From Mactra quadrangularis (lineage: Eukaryota; Mollusca; Bivalvia; Venerida; Mactridae), in assembly GCA_025267735.1 (NCBI GenBank), contig CM046296.1:27182464-27246463 (forward strand): 64,000 bases of DNA, written 5' to 3'. Below, in pieces: positions 26,533 to 38,588 of the stretch (its first letter is position 1; each line of letters begins with the position of its first letter). Under the pieces are notes generated by a model that did no database searches, was not told where the DNA came from, and worked only from the letters and a program-made list of their open reading frames with translations. Both the position numbers and the translations under genes were made by a program.

Positions 26533-27163
26533 CTACGGAAGCATGGAGATGACATGGTCGATATTTTTTATAACTTGTTCCCACAACTTACGAGAGGTGA
26601 AAATTTTTTTCTAACCTGTTCCCACAAGTAAGAAGAGTAGGTAATTTTTTTTCTAACTTGTTACCACATCTAAGAAGGTTTTTTTTATAACTTTTTCCCA
26701 CAACTTTCGAGAGGTGATTGATTTTTTTCTAACTCGTTCCAACAACTTATGAGAAGTGATAAATTTAATTCTAAGCTGTGACCCCAACTTAGGTAGTCGT
26801 TCCCTCAAGATAAATTGACCAATCAGAGGGCGTATACAAAATTCATCAAGTCGCCATTCGATCGATATCTACTTACCTTAAAAAGTCATTATGTCTGATC
26901 TTTTCGAATTCCTAAATTTACGGATAACATGGATGACAGCAAATCAGCAATTGGTTAATTTAACTTTAGGGAACAACTTACAAAGTTGTGGGAACAAGTT
27001 AGAGAAAAAATTACCTGCCTCTCCTAAATCGTGGGAACGAGTTAGAAAAAATTTACATACTCTTCTAAGTTGTGGGAACAAGTTAGAAAAAAAACCTTTT
27101 CTTCTAAGTTGTGGGAACGAGTTAGAAAAAATATCGACCATGTCACCTCTATGCTTCCGTATA
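26533..27163. mobile_element. Foldback element with tandem-repeat arms (CCCACAACTTA family)
   Basis: The outer ends are inverted copies: TACGGAAGCAT, then TGACATGGTCGATATTTTTT, on the left, and the reverse complement ending at 27163. Each arm holds three to five copies of a unit around TAACTTGTTCCCACAACTTA, in opposite orientation in the two arms. A unique centre lies at about 26800-26960. A TA dinucleotide flanks both ends. No transposase is encoded; the open frames over the right arm are repeat by-products. Confidence 0.75.
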
Positions 27164-28541
27164 AAGCTCCACATTTTGAAGGTACATAAACCTATAGATC
27201 TTAAGTTGGTGCTGTAGTTCTCACTTAGTTAAAACACTGACACAATTTACGTTTAGACGTCTAATACTAAAATTAGAGACAAGAACATGTATGTTAATTT
27301 CTATTTCATTAACTGTTCGTGCTTAAATCGTCATCTAACAGAATGTCAATGTTGACTTCTTGACTCTAAGTTGGGACAGATTTGATTCTTGAATCGTAAT
27401 TAGTATTTTATTTCCAAGATTTTCAAGATCTTTCATACCTGAACTCTTGGTGTAAGGTTTCACGCTGTGTTGTGGATTTTTTACTTAGCTCTCTTGTATC
27501 CCCAACTCAATAGAAATCAACGAAATATTAATTTGAAAAATTAATTATAATGGGTATTTTTCCCACCGTGCCAATGGAAGTATCTTGAATTGTCAATTTT
27601 ACAGCGAAAAATAATAAATAAATATGTTAAAACTTTGACCCTTTAAATCAGTAGATATTTACAACGTTGCACATGTTTAGGCTATGCCATATCGGAACTT
27701 TGGTAAGCGTCTGCGCGCGCGTAGGTTTTCGAGACCTCAATCAAAAAAAAAAAAATGTAGGTACAATTTTCTTAAATAATTCCGATGTTACGGGATTCAA
27801 TGCGACATTTTAATTCAGGGAAAATTGTGTTCGGCAACGACGTTATTCGTCGTAAGCAATTTATCATAACAGCGTCATTAATGCAATATATATTTTACGT
27901 GAAAAAAACAACACTTGTCATTTTATATTAAATTCAGGCCATTGCTTCATATTATGAGGATGTTATACCATTGAAAAAAATATATATATAATGAATTGGG
28001 TTTTTTTTTGCCGTAAAAATATTTGGGTTTGTTTGTTTTTGTGAATAGGTACCGAAGTTTGTCAAATTTGAGTTGACGCTTAACAGAATTCCAATTTGGC
28101 CTTACTGTAGAATTCTAAACATAGAATTGCTGATTTTATAATTTGAATGACTTTGTAAAGTTTGTATATATGGTTCAATTGTAGTCGCATTTTATTCACA
28201 AAGAAAATTAGTGCATAATAACGGTCATTTTTGAGAATTTATAATCGTGCATCGACTTCATTTTAATACATAATAAGAAAAATCATTTAAAATCAATGTT
28301 TTTGCTGTTTCTGGCAATAAAATGCTCTTAGTGTGTCAATTTCGTTCAATTGAGCAAGTATAGTTGCTAGATAGTCGAACCGCGTTACATGGTAAACAAG
28401 GGAAGTGAATGCTACAAAACAATTCGATATAGTCGGATGAGTTTTTCCCCTTTTTACGATAAACTCGGTTTGCAGTAAAGTTTAGTTTTTCGGTTATACC
28501 GGTCAGCGGTGCTAGGCGCTGGCAAATGAAAATAAAACAAA
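27164..28541. other. Upstream region of the C3orf38-like gene
   Basis: AT-rich sequence with a short alternating CG run at 27713-27721 and a poly(A) run at 27742-27754. No gene. The last few hundred bases before 28542 should hold the promoter, but no TATA box or initiator stands out. Confidence 0.4.
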
Positions 28542-31500
28542 ATGTTGACCGAGGCAGAAAGAGAGGGATGTCGTAAGCTGTTAGAAAAATTGAGCCAAGA
28601 AGAAATGTTGTCATTAGTCGACACTGTCACCAGCAGAGGAATTTCTGTTAAAACGAAACAAGGTAAGTGAATACATATCCGGATAAAAAACAATTCGGAT
28701 ATTTTATTTTCAATTGTATGGAATCCAAACTGCGTTCAAGAAATACGCGGACTATATTTAGCTTGGACTACTGAAACATTTATAATGAAGGGAGCCAATG
28801 TGAAGCTTATCTGCTGTTTATATATAGTACTGGGAAACATTGTTTACCTGATCAACTACACATTGAAGATGTGATGTTCACTATGACACTAGTAACATAG
28901 TAAGACACAAAGTGGTTTTCATTTGTCCCAGGTCTTAGACTAGTTGGTGATCACTGCTCGCATGCTAATTCTTTATTAAACATTTAGGCTGAAGAATTTG
29001 ATCATTGTTTTACTCATACTTAAATAATAAACACTGACCAGTGACATTTTATCTCTTATATTTCTTGCATTTCAAAGTGAAAGTAGAACAATATAAAACA
29101 TATAGGTACCTTGTTTATTTACTTGACCAAGAAACTTTAGCCTAATAGCTTATAGTCCAGTATATAAACTACAAAAATCGACTGAACCGTGCATGGAAGG
29201 ATGTAGAAAATGTTTTTGCATTTTCTTAAAGCTGAGACACTGTAGTTTACGAAACTGGATGATGCCACTTCGGCACTCTTGGGCAACTTCAAAAAACTTC
29301 AAAAGATGGCAGACAAAATGGCGGATGAGAGCTGATTAATGTAATAATAAATCCATCTTGATCAAAGTCAGATTATTTGAAAAGCTAAATTAGTCTTACA
29401 TTATCTGCAATTTTATTTCATGCAATTTTGGTAACCTTCGTTTATTCTCCAATCCAAGATGGCGGACAAAATGGCGGATTAAAGCTACATTTGTCGGGTA
29501 TGTCAACTACAATGAGCAGAATCGTACACTGTGGCATAAAAAAGTTTAATGTATTTTGTAGTTATAACTCTTTAGTTTTGTTTATAAAACTAGTTGATGC
29601 CACACTGGCATCATTGGGCAGTGCTATACTGGTATTCTTCGATAAATTCAAGAAACCAAGATGGTGGTCAAAATGAATGATAAGAGCTGGAAATTTAATT
29701 CAAGTCACATAATTTGACATATCTCCTCTCTAATGGGTATACAGCATCATGTTTAGGTTTTTTACATCTCTTGGTGATGGTAATATTGAATCATCGATAC
29801 TAGCTTGTCAGTTGACTCGAGAACTAGAAGCTATTTGTTTCTAAGATGGCAATTTAGAGACACTTTTCTGAAAATCTTTTATTCATTGAACAACAAAGGT
29901 TGTGATAAGATATTTTCATATCCTTAGAATAACAACTACTTTTCCATGTATGTTTGCCACTACAATAATAATCAATATGTACTAAAAGGAGGTTATAAAC
30001 AAAGAAAAAGACAAATGTTATTGAAAGTATTGTGTGCATGTTCTATTATCTTTCAAGGTATTCTAAGAGTATATTGATGCCAAAGCAATCGATAGAAATT
30101 CTGTTGACATTGTAACACATTTTGATAGTAAATAAGAGACATTGCAATAGGATTTCAAGTATGATCTTGCATGACGTCAGATATCACAACTGAATCATGA
30201 GTGTTCTTTATTTCATTGTAAACGACTCCATCCATCGATCAAAAAAGGAGAAATATCAAAGCACATTTCCATCAAAAGTTTGTAGTATAACTTTTTATTT
30301 ACAAGGATAGAGAGAAATTACGTCGCGAAGATGCCAATTCTATATGCGTATACACTGCTGTTTGAACCAAGTGTCTAGCTCATGATTTAGCAAATAGTGT
30401 TACCCTGTGCAAGTAGGTGGTTTAAGGGATTCATCAATTAGGGACCTAGTCAATTATTTCCCTTGTATACTCTTCAAATGGATAGGTCCAATTAGTTGGA
30501 TTACTCGGATTTTACCCTTACTTTTCAATGTCAATCTGCCAAAATTAATCTTTTATAACTTTTTTTGTAAATCATTTAATTTGTTTGAAATTCAAGCTAT
30601 GTATTTTTAGGGTAAAGAACTATCTAAATTTCATCACTTCTTTTAATATCTTCATTAACAAGAATGATATTAGATGAAATATTTTGTTATCCTTACATAG
30701 CACTTCAATGATAAAATCCGAGGATTTCAATAACCAATTGGGTTGCTTCAGATTTTATCAGGGAAAGATAACTGACCAAAGTCCCTAACTACAAAACATG
30801 GCCAAGTAGAAAATTTAGAAACGCCTTGTATCACTGAAGTCTAAATATCTTGAAAGAACACATAATAGGTCTGATGCATCAGTGTCAAAAGTTCATAAAC
30901 AGGCCTGACATCTAAACACATCTAAACACGAGTGACACTATAACAATGGGTTCAACTGACATTCGTCCAAAATGTAATGTTACAAGTCAGTCAGTTATTG
31001 ACTATGTAAAGAGAGTACACTAGTAGTATCGATATAAATTATGCTTTTAAAGCTGGTTCACCTATCCTATATCAAAAGTGAAGACAGTTATGATATCTTT
31101 TGGCCATAAGCTAGTACCCACGTGGATACTTTCTAAAGATTATAATCATTATTATGTTAAGTTTACTAGCTATTGCATGTGATGTGGTTAGGATGTTGAG
31201 TAAAAATACTCAGTAAACAGTAATTTGTGTCGTCACTTGAACATGTTGCTATCACCATACAAAAACGACCAGAGAAATTGTGCTATCGTTATGTTATATT
31301 AGACTGAAACAAGCATAAACATTTAAGTACATATTCTAATTTAGTCTAGTTTAGTAAAGTCAGACTGTATCATTGTTTGTGTAATGATGATAATAGAGCT
31401 CAGTCAATTAGTTAATCCCTCATTTTTTGGCACATGATTATTTTGCTATTTAAATGTTTCACTTTACTTTTTACTGCATCGAAGAATTTCATCTAAACGG

Positions 31501-34500
31501 ATTATAAGCTTTTCAAATATCCACACATATTGCAATCTTTAACCAAATGATAGCACTTCCCAATGATGCTATAATAAATTGTCTACTGTAAACTGTATAT
31601 TAACCCCATTTTGTTTTTCCGTTTTTTATTTAAATATGGCTTACATTTTGGAAATTAAATTAGTTTGTCCATTCCAATTATTAGCTAAATTTTCATTTCA
31701 TTAAATCCAGTAAATAAGTAACATTATGAATTAACTGTATGATATTGGACTTCAATTTCAGGGCTGATATGGCGTTCACTACGGCATGATAACCAAATAC
31801 TCGGCCATTGTGGAAACACACTGCCTTTAATAAATACCTCGGCTATTATGAGATTCAGACATTTTGATTGGTTTCGAATCTCATAAAGGCCGAGTTTTTC
31901 TCATGAAGGTTGTAATTTTTCTTTCACAAAAAGCCGCCATTTTGAATGTTGGTACAATCTGAGTGTTTTTGACAGGGACCCTGTCTGCGACGATGGTGAA
32001 TTAAGTGTTTTCATAATGGCCTGTTATTTGACTGAAGACATTCATTATAGCCTGCGGCCGCAGGTTGAAGGCTAATGTGACTGTCTTCAGCCAAATAACT
32101 TGGCCATTATGAAAACATTGCATTATTTACATTACATTCATGCTAAAAAATTAGAACTGGTTGAATTTCTTTCGTAACCGTCATCTTGGACTCCACCTTG
32201 AATCTTGGGTTGCTAATAGATAATCTGGTGGGATTAACTAGTTTTACAAACTTAAGAGTTTCAAAAAGATTCAGAAAAAAAAACATTGAAACTTGAACCC
32301 ACACGTGTTTGTTTTCGTCCATGTATGTAATATTATATACTAAACTATTAGATCATATCCGCCATGTTAGCCGCCATTTTGGATTTATAATTGTTTATAA
32401 TAACTTATAACTTAGTGAAATCAATCGTTTTTTTTTAATTTCATGAACTATTCTAAGAGTAAATAAATTTCTACACCACTCAGTCTCTTTCTGCCAGTTT
32501 GTTATTTATATACTGGGCTAATATCCTTTATCCGCGATTCTGACGCCAATTTGACCGCCATTTTGAATTTAAAGATTTATGTATGAATAACAAAATTCAA
32601 CCAACTGGATCTGCAGGTGTTGAAATCACTTTTGTACTTCATTTTAGGAACATTATGTGTTAAAATACATTTTACATATATATTTTAGCCTCTAGCCGCC
32701 ATCTTGGCCGCCATCTTGGATTTTGGGAGTTGCCCAAGGATGACAAAGTGGCATCAATCGAATTTGGAATCAGTAAGACCATGTCTACCAATTAATTGAA
32801 TAACATTTTCTACATCCTTTCGTGCAAGGTCATCCTTGGTGTTGGCCGGACCATTAGTGTTGGGGACCAGGGAGCAAACAAGAGAATGATAAAATAACTG
32901 ATATGGACTTGTTTCCTAGTGTGACTTTCAACAGTTGTAAATACTGACTTTATAACTTAGGTTGACTATCTATACGTTGTATTCTAATAAAACATATGCT
33001 TATTTACTTACAGAAGCAATAAAAGTAATTGTTACCTTTACATCTGATCCTGCTGAATTGTTGAAACGACAGAAAATAAAAAGAAACATTCTCTTTGCCT
33101 ATCTTACAGAATATTTAAATGAAAGAAATGAGGTTTGTTGCATATTTATACCATATTTTATTTTAAATTAATTTTTATGTATAATAACTTCCAAGTTTTT
33201 GCTTTACCATTAGGTATTAAGACTAACTTAATAAGCAAGGCCTCCACTTTCAGTCTTAAATGTTTAAAAAAAACTTAAGTTCTGCAGAGAAAATATTAGT
33301 ACATTGTAATAGTAACTTAACACTTGCATTACAAATATGAGAATTTGTATTGACCTGTTTACAGGGTTCCCACGGTCAGGGAAACGTCAGGGAGAAATGA
33401 ATTTTTTCAAGGTCAGTGAAAAGTCAGGGAATTCTGAAATTAGTCAGGGAAATTTGAAAAATAAGCAAAAGTCAGGGAAAAGTCAGGGAATTTTGTAAGA
33501 GAAAAATTATGGACAAACAGTAGGCAGTTTCTTCCATTATTTTGGGTATTTTGTTGATATTTATTATTATGAGTATCTTTATTATTCTTGTTAACATCTT
33601 TCACTAGAAATATGGTTATATATGAAGATTTTGGATACAGTAACTAAGTTATTCAGGAAGAAACTGAAATGGGTTTAAGCGTCCTTTGTCTTACTGCATT
33701 TTGTTTTTATTTAGATCATTATCAGTCTTATTGTTTTTGTTCAATGTTAGTTTACCATTGATTACTAAATATAATTATATTCAAGTAAAATGTGTGCCTG
33801 TTTTAGTCAATCCTCTAATGTATGTTTAAGAATGTAACATCTTTGAGCATGACATGTGTTATCAAATAATTTTCATTTCGGATAAGTGTATGCATACTAA
33901 ATAAAAACAAACAACTCAAGTATTTAATGACAATTGTATGTATTTGTATCTTAACTAAATTAATCTAAATAATGAGGGGAAAGATGTTGACTAATATGGG
34001 AAGGAGGGTGCCAACATATAAACAAAAATAATGATAAAATAAAGACTTTATTAAATGAGGCTACACATTTGAATAAATCCTATCTTCCATGTGGACCTAG
34101 GTCCTTTGGAAAAAAACATGTACAAGTTAGTTTCATTTTTTACATATTGATAAACATATAATGAATTAGCAAATTGAAAGGTAAGAAAAATGATAAAAAG
34201 TCGCAGAAGCCTGAAATAAAAAGAGTAAATATTTCCAGTGGGCAAAGACCATTTTACATTTATTAAATTCCGTTTAAGGTATTTGACTTTGAATGATGTT
34301 AAACTTTCTGTGAGTCCAAAGTTAAGAGGCATTTTATTCCATATAACTGATCCTGAATATGTTTAGGATTTTCTGAAGAATTCAAGTTTAGGTTTTGGGA
34401 CGTAAAATTGTTTATTAGAACTTGACCTTAATTTAGAGTTGCTGCAAAAACAAATTTACTGTTTCAGTCAGCAGCATTGTTTTTTAGGGATTAGTAGACA

Positions 34501-36351
34501 AGAATTGCTTTTTTGTAGTCAACACAGTCTCCAATATATATGAGCTGCTCTTTTTGGAAATTTTAGAATGGCATTGGATGAATTCATATCCACAAATAGT
34601 GCCACAGTACTCAATATATGGGAGGATATAAGCATTGAACAATACATTTAGTGCTCAAAGATTGTGTAAACCTGACACCGTTACGGGTCAGGGAAAAATG
34701 AATTTGGTCAGGGAAAAATCCGGGAAAAGTCAGGGAATTTTGATTTCTCGTCTTTGTGGGAACCCTGTGTTTAATTAAATGGGCAAAATACTTCAAAATA
34801 ATAATGCCCTATTTTTGTATTTACCATTCAGTAGAATTTATTCAGAACAAGCGTTGAGTATCTTTTTAAATTAATAATTCATATAATTTTGTGATGATTT
34901 CATTTTGTTTTCAACAGATTGGATTTAAATTACCTTCTAGCAAGAAAGATTTAATAGTTGAAGTATTGAAAAGATGGGGAACTGACACAACAAACCTGGA
35001 GGTAAGACTATTAAAATAATCCTTGCACAGGGTTTAATATGACGTGATTTTCTTTGTCAAGTACTCATGATAAAACTATCTTCACTTTAACCTATGAGCC
35101 ACCAGCTGGTTATAAATGAAATTAATTCAGGCTGGTGAAAGTTGCTTATTTCATAATACTAGGCAAGTTGGCAAATTACTACAAAATAGATGAAATCAGG
35201 CTTGTACTAGTGAAAGTGTAAGACAATGACTGAGTATACAAGTGAATGGCATAACTGTATCTTTAAATATGAAGATCATAGAATTTATTAGGAAACCTTT
35301 GAATCTATGAGGAATAAACCTACCAATGCAGACATTTCGAAAAGTGTTTTGACATTATAGGACATTTGGTCTGGTAATCTTGGAAGAATGTCTGCCAATG
35401 TGTTCACAGATCTGATACTGGACATAATCTTAAATGTCCTGAGATATGACTTCAAAAAATTATTGTTCATTTCTTGTTTCAATTTGATAGTGTTATTAAT
35501 AGAGCATATAATCCTATCGGAAAAAGATAAAAAAACGTATGAGCTCACTTTTCTGCAAATTAGCTGTGTATGTAATTAAATAGATAATTTATATTGTTAA
35601 ATGTATAACAACACGACACTTACTATTTCAGTTGATGGAAATTGATGATAACTCAAGGGATTCTGATTCTTTTAATAATAGTTCTAGGACCTCATTTGAA
35701 GCACCACCCCCATTATTTCAACAAGCTTGTCCTCATCCATTGTTTCAACAAGATGTCCATAATACAGTTCAACAGCATATAAATGTCACAAATGTCAATA
35801 TAACTTCCTATCATGACCATCATGCAACAGTGGAGACAAAGAGTGGAGGTTTTGATTTTAAATTATTTGGTGAACAGTTTGCTAAGTGGTTTTATGAAAA
35901 TTTGAACTCATTTTGTCCATATTTACAACAACCTAATGGTGATTTTGGCCCTCATCACTTCATGGACGAGTGTCGCCTTGTTATTAAGAAATGGAGCCCT
36001 GATCCTACAAAAGAGGTTCTTCTTGATCCAATTTCTGTATCAGACAAACTCTTAATGTTTCCTAGAGATGAACAGTTGATATTTAATCCCAATTTAACCA
36101 GTGAAGGTATTTTTGTGAAATCCAATGTTCACGGTTTAGTTGAAATCTTAGTGTGTGGTACTTTACATCGCTTAAACAATTGTCTTGGAGTGTTTCAACA
36201 GGTGTTTGGACTGATAAAGGATCCTAGATACAATGATAATTGGAAGATTAAGACATCTCATCTCTTCTTGAAGGAAGTACCATCTTTGACAAGTATACCC
36301 AAGTTAGAAGGGAATCCAGAAGAACAAATATTAGTCATGTGTAACGACTAG
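28542..36351 (+). CDS. C3orf38: C3orf38-like protein (DUF4518 family)
   Basis: Predicted CDS join(28542..28662, 33014..33132, 34918..35001, 35632..36351), 1044 bases, 347 aa. Donors are GTAAGT, GTTTGT and GTAAGA; acceptors are TTACAG, CAACAG and TTTCAG; the frame is unbroken. Length is close to human C3orf38 (about 329 aa). The N-terminal third is helical and charged, starting MLTEAEREGCRKLLEKLSQE and including DPAELLKRQKIKRN. A Gln/His/Pro-rich, low-complexity linker follows. The C-terminal globular part carries the family signature: FGEQFAKWFYENLNS, GDFGPHHF, HGLVEILVCGTLHR, CLGVFQQVFGLIKDP and WKIK. The molecular function is not established; published work on the human protein is limited. 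No signal peptide or membrane segment is seen. Introns 1 and 2 are filled with repeats. The start ATG is the first in the open frame of exon 1. Confidence 0.85.
31838..31894. repeat. Imperfect hairpin
   Basis: CTCGGCTATTATGAGATTC and its near reverse complement (17 of 19) lie 19 bases apart. Sits inside the inverted-repeat element of intron 1. Confidence 0.7.
32004..32119. repeat. Long imperfect hairpin centred near a NotI palindrome
   Basis: The arms (GTTTTCATAATGGCC, TTATTTG-CTGAAGAC) are inverted copies over roughly 55 bases each. Near the centre, 32051-32064 is a perfect 14-base palindrome, CCTGCGGCCGCAGG. It may be a MITE in its own right or part of the enclosing element. Confidence 0.7.
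33362..34767. mobile_element. hAT-like non-autonomous element in intron 2 of the C3orf38-like gene
   Basis: Terminal inverted repeats CAGGGTTCCCAC are exact at both ends. They are flanked by a 6-base direct repeat TGTTTA (33356-33361 and 34768-34773). Just inside both ends are several copies of GTCAGGGAA in the same orientation. The CAGGG terminus suggests the hAT superfamily; a 6-base duplication is shorter than the usual 8 and fits variant hAT groups. No transposase is recognised; the interior holds a LINE fragment. Confidence 0.75.
34050..34660 (-). pseudogene. Degenerate LINE reverse transcriptase C-terminal fragment
   Basis: Read on the minus strand, the translation contains NAYILPYIEYCGTICG and, further on, WNKMPLNFGLTESLTSFK. 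Both are typical of the region after the reverse transcriptase domain in non-LTR retrotransposons. The pieces are interrupted by stops. It lies wholly within the hAT-like element at 33362-34767, so it probably inserted into that element or was carried by it. Confidence 0.6.
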
Positions 36352-36434
36352 TTGTGAACAATTTTAGTTGTTGAGCAGTCTTGAACAGTCTTTCTGTTGT
36401 AATCTTAAAGTTACACATTTTTTTATGTTATTAA

Positions 36435-36475
36435 TATATAAATTATAATAAATATTATTTATTATAATTTATATA
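36435..36475. repeat. Perfect 19-bp AT palindrome with 3-base loop
   Basis: The arms 36435-36453 and 36457-36475 are exact reverse complements around ATT. The poly(A) signal of the C3orf38-like gene lies in the left arm, and the same hexamer is read on the minus strand from the right arm. Confidence 0.85.
36447..36452 (+). promoter_or_regulatory. Candidate poly(A) signal of the C3orf38-like gene
   Basis: AATAAA lies 96 bases after the stop codon. It is the first canonical signal downstream and is embedded in a perfect palindrome. Confidence 0.55.
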
Positions 36476-37910
36476 ATGAGCAATTTATCTTAGTGAGAAA
36501 TCAATATTAGGCCAGACTTTAAAATATCTTCAATTGCTTTTTTCCTGTACCCATTTTGTATTTCAGTCGTGTTTTTTTTTATTGAGCAAATCAATTTTGG
36601 AATATAAATATAAATATATTTACATATATATTTGTATGTGTGTGTTTTATTGTATATAATTTTGCTTGCTTGAATCCTTATACAATATTTTCTATTCACA
36701 CTATTTAGGGTCAGTCAGGAAAAGCAATTAAACATACTTTTTATTTTGGCCTTACTGTTAATATTTTAACTCATGTGAAAATACAAAAATATTTTCTGTT
36801 TTATTTTGTTTGTTATCAATGTTTTTCATTCAATGAATGAATTAATGCTGTGATAGATCTATAAATACATTTTGTACTTGACAATAATTGTGTGTATTTT
36901 ATGTTAAAAACCCTTGCTACTCACTTGTCTCCTGTTGAAGATAATACAACTGTTTCATACAGACTTTGAAATATTTTGGCTATTTTCGAGTTTTGATGCT
37001 ACAGTCTTTTCATAAGAGCTGTTTAATTCCTCAAGTGTCACAATTCAACTTTGTATAATTCCATTAATGTCTCCAGTGTTAAACATTTGATAAAAAAAAA
37101 ACACTTTAATTTTTATGTGTAGTATTAATTTGCATCATAATTGTGGTCATTTTTCCCATCGACTAAAGCGTAGGAACAGTACAGTAATCCATTGCCCAAT
37201 AACAGCTAGGGTGTAAAATCATTATCATTTTACAGATGTAAAAAAGTGACAAATATTTTTTCAAAAAGTAGTTTATTTTACATAATGCAGTATAATAGTT
37301 ACATAATATTTACAAACTACATGTAGATAATGATATATAATGTAAGCTCACAGTAAGATGTGCTGTTTTTATAATACAAACATCTGTTTCAAAAGATTAG
37401 TTATGACTAAATAATGTTTATATACATATATCATGTTCAAGGTTGCTGATGGTGTATACTGTGCTGTCCATAATTACCTTTACACTTCTGAAAATGTCTA
37501 ATTTGTTTTACTATTACTTGAGAAATTAAAACATGTTGTTAGATAATTTGTACACGTATAACAATTGACTCTTCTTTCAAATGTTATCTATTATAACTCT
37601 CCTGACGTGTGAATACATCAAAAATAAAATTTAATTATATCAATTAAAACCCAACTTTTTACCAGTGTGAAGATAATTTAGAGTGATGCTGTATATTTAC
37701 ATACATGTTGTATACTTCACTCTGAACATACCACTCCAAGCTATTGTCTGCTACCCATGTTATTTCTTTCCTTCATGAGCCAGTTATTGATATAGTTTTG
37801 TTTTGACAAGGTCTAGTGGATTTCTGACTATGATACAAAGCATATTTGAGCTTGAGTAAGACAATTAGTAAAAACAAACCTTTGCTATTTCATAACTAGA
37901 ATGTAAAAAA
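36476..37910. other. Gene-free intergenic stretch
   Basis: AT-rich sequence between the C3orf38-like gene and the hAT MITE. No exon or RNA gene was recognised. Confidence 0.4.
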
Positions 37911-38329
37911 CAGGGCTCGAATTTAACAAAAATTAGGGCTTGCACATTTTTGCAAGTTGATTTTATTTCAACTTGCAAAATAAACAAAAATTCACTTGTA
38001 TTTTTTACTCAAAATGGTAATAGCATATATAATAACTGTTCATATTTGCAATATAAAACAATAAAGTGCTATATTTAACTATAGATAGAACAAGAACGTT
38101 ATTGTGGAATATACAATGGATATCAAAAATGTTTTTACTGTGAATCTTGTATTGATACTACTGAACTATGTGGCTGTTTCAATGCTGATTTGAGCCTCAT
38201 TAGTTTTAGACAGTAAAATATTTGCAGAGATTTCATCACACGAAAATTTGCGAGTTAAAATAAAAGTTACTTGCAATTTTCAAAATCCACTCGCATTTTG
38301 CGAGTATGCGAGCTTAAATACGAGCCTTG
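37911..38329. mobile_element. hAT-like MITE
   Basis: Ends CAGGGCTCGAATTTAA (left) and the reverse complement of CAAGGCTCGTATTTAA (right), 14 of 16 matching. The flanking eight bases, GTAAAAAA and GTATAAAG, agree at six positions, consistent with an aged 8-base hAT duplication. Internal subterminal repeats contain TTGCAAGT and GCGAGT. No coding capacity. Confidence 0.7.
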
Positions 38330-38588
38330 GTATAAAGTCTCTATTGGTTAGCCCAAAGCAAATCTACAGTCTTCTTAAGTACTGGCAGTTGGACTAGTTT
38401 TGTGTTGATCCATCTGTTCCTAACAATACACATGTTTTTAAACTAGTTTATGACAAATTCTAACACTGTTCTTATCAAGCTTGGTTAGTGCATGGTCATT
38501 AAATTTGAATACTGGTTTTTACTGTAAAACCAAACTGATTGCTAACCTCATAAGTGTTTAAATCATGAATGACGTAATCCTGGGATAA

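Larger units (their letters stand above)
29185..32850. mobile_element. Large inverted-repeat element in intron 1 of the C3orf38-like gene
   Basis: The left end (29191-29214, GGAAGGATGTAGAAAATGTT) and the right end (32802-32829) are inverted copies. Each arm carries spaced repeats of a GATGCCAC...TTGGGCAAC...CAAGATGGCGG module: forward at about 29263-29330, 29450-29480 and 29594-29680, reverse complemented at about 32360-32400, 32540-32575 and 32690-32760. About 2.6 kb lies between the arms. No transposase frame is recognised. The arm design resembles Foldback elements. The limits are approximate. Confidence 0.55.

Noticed and set aside
26891..27217. A 108-codon open frame with repeated CGNKLEKK-like units
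   Set aside because: It follows the tandem units of the right arm of the foldback element; the repeats and the inverted left arm explain it.
34051..34332. A 93-codon minus-strand gene
   Set aside because: The translation is the C-terminal end of a LINE protein, with stops upstream, inside a hAT-like element.
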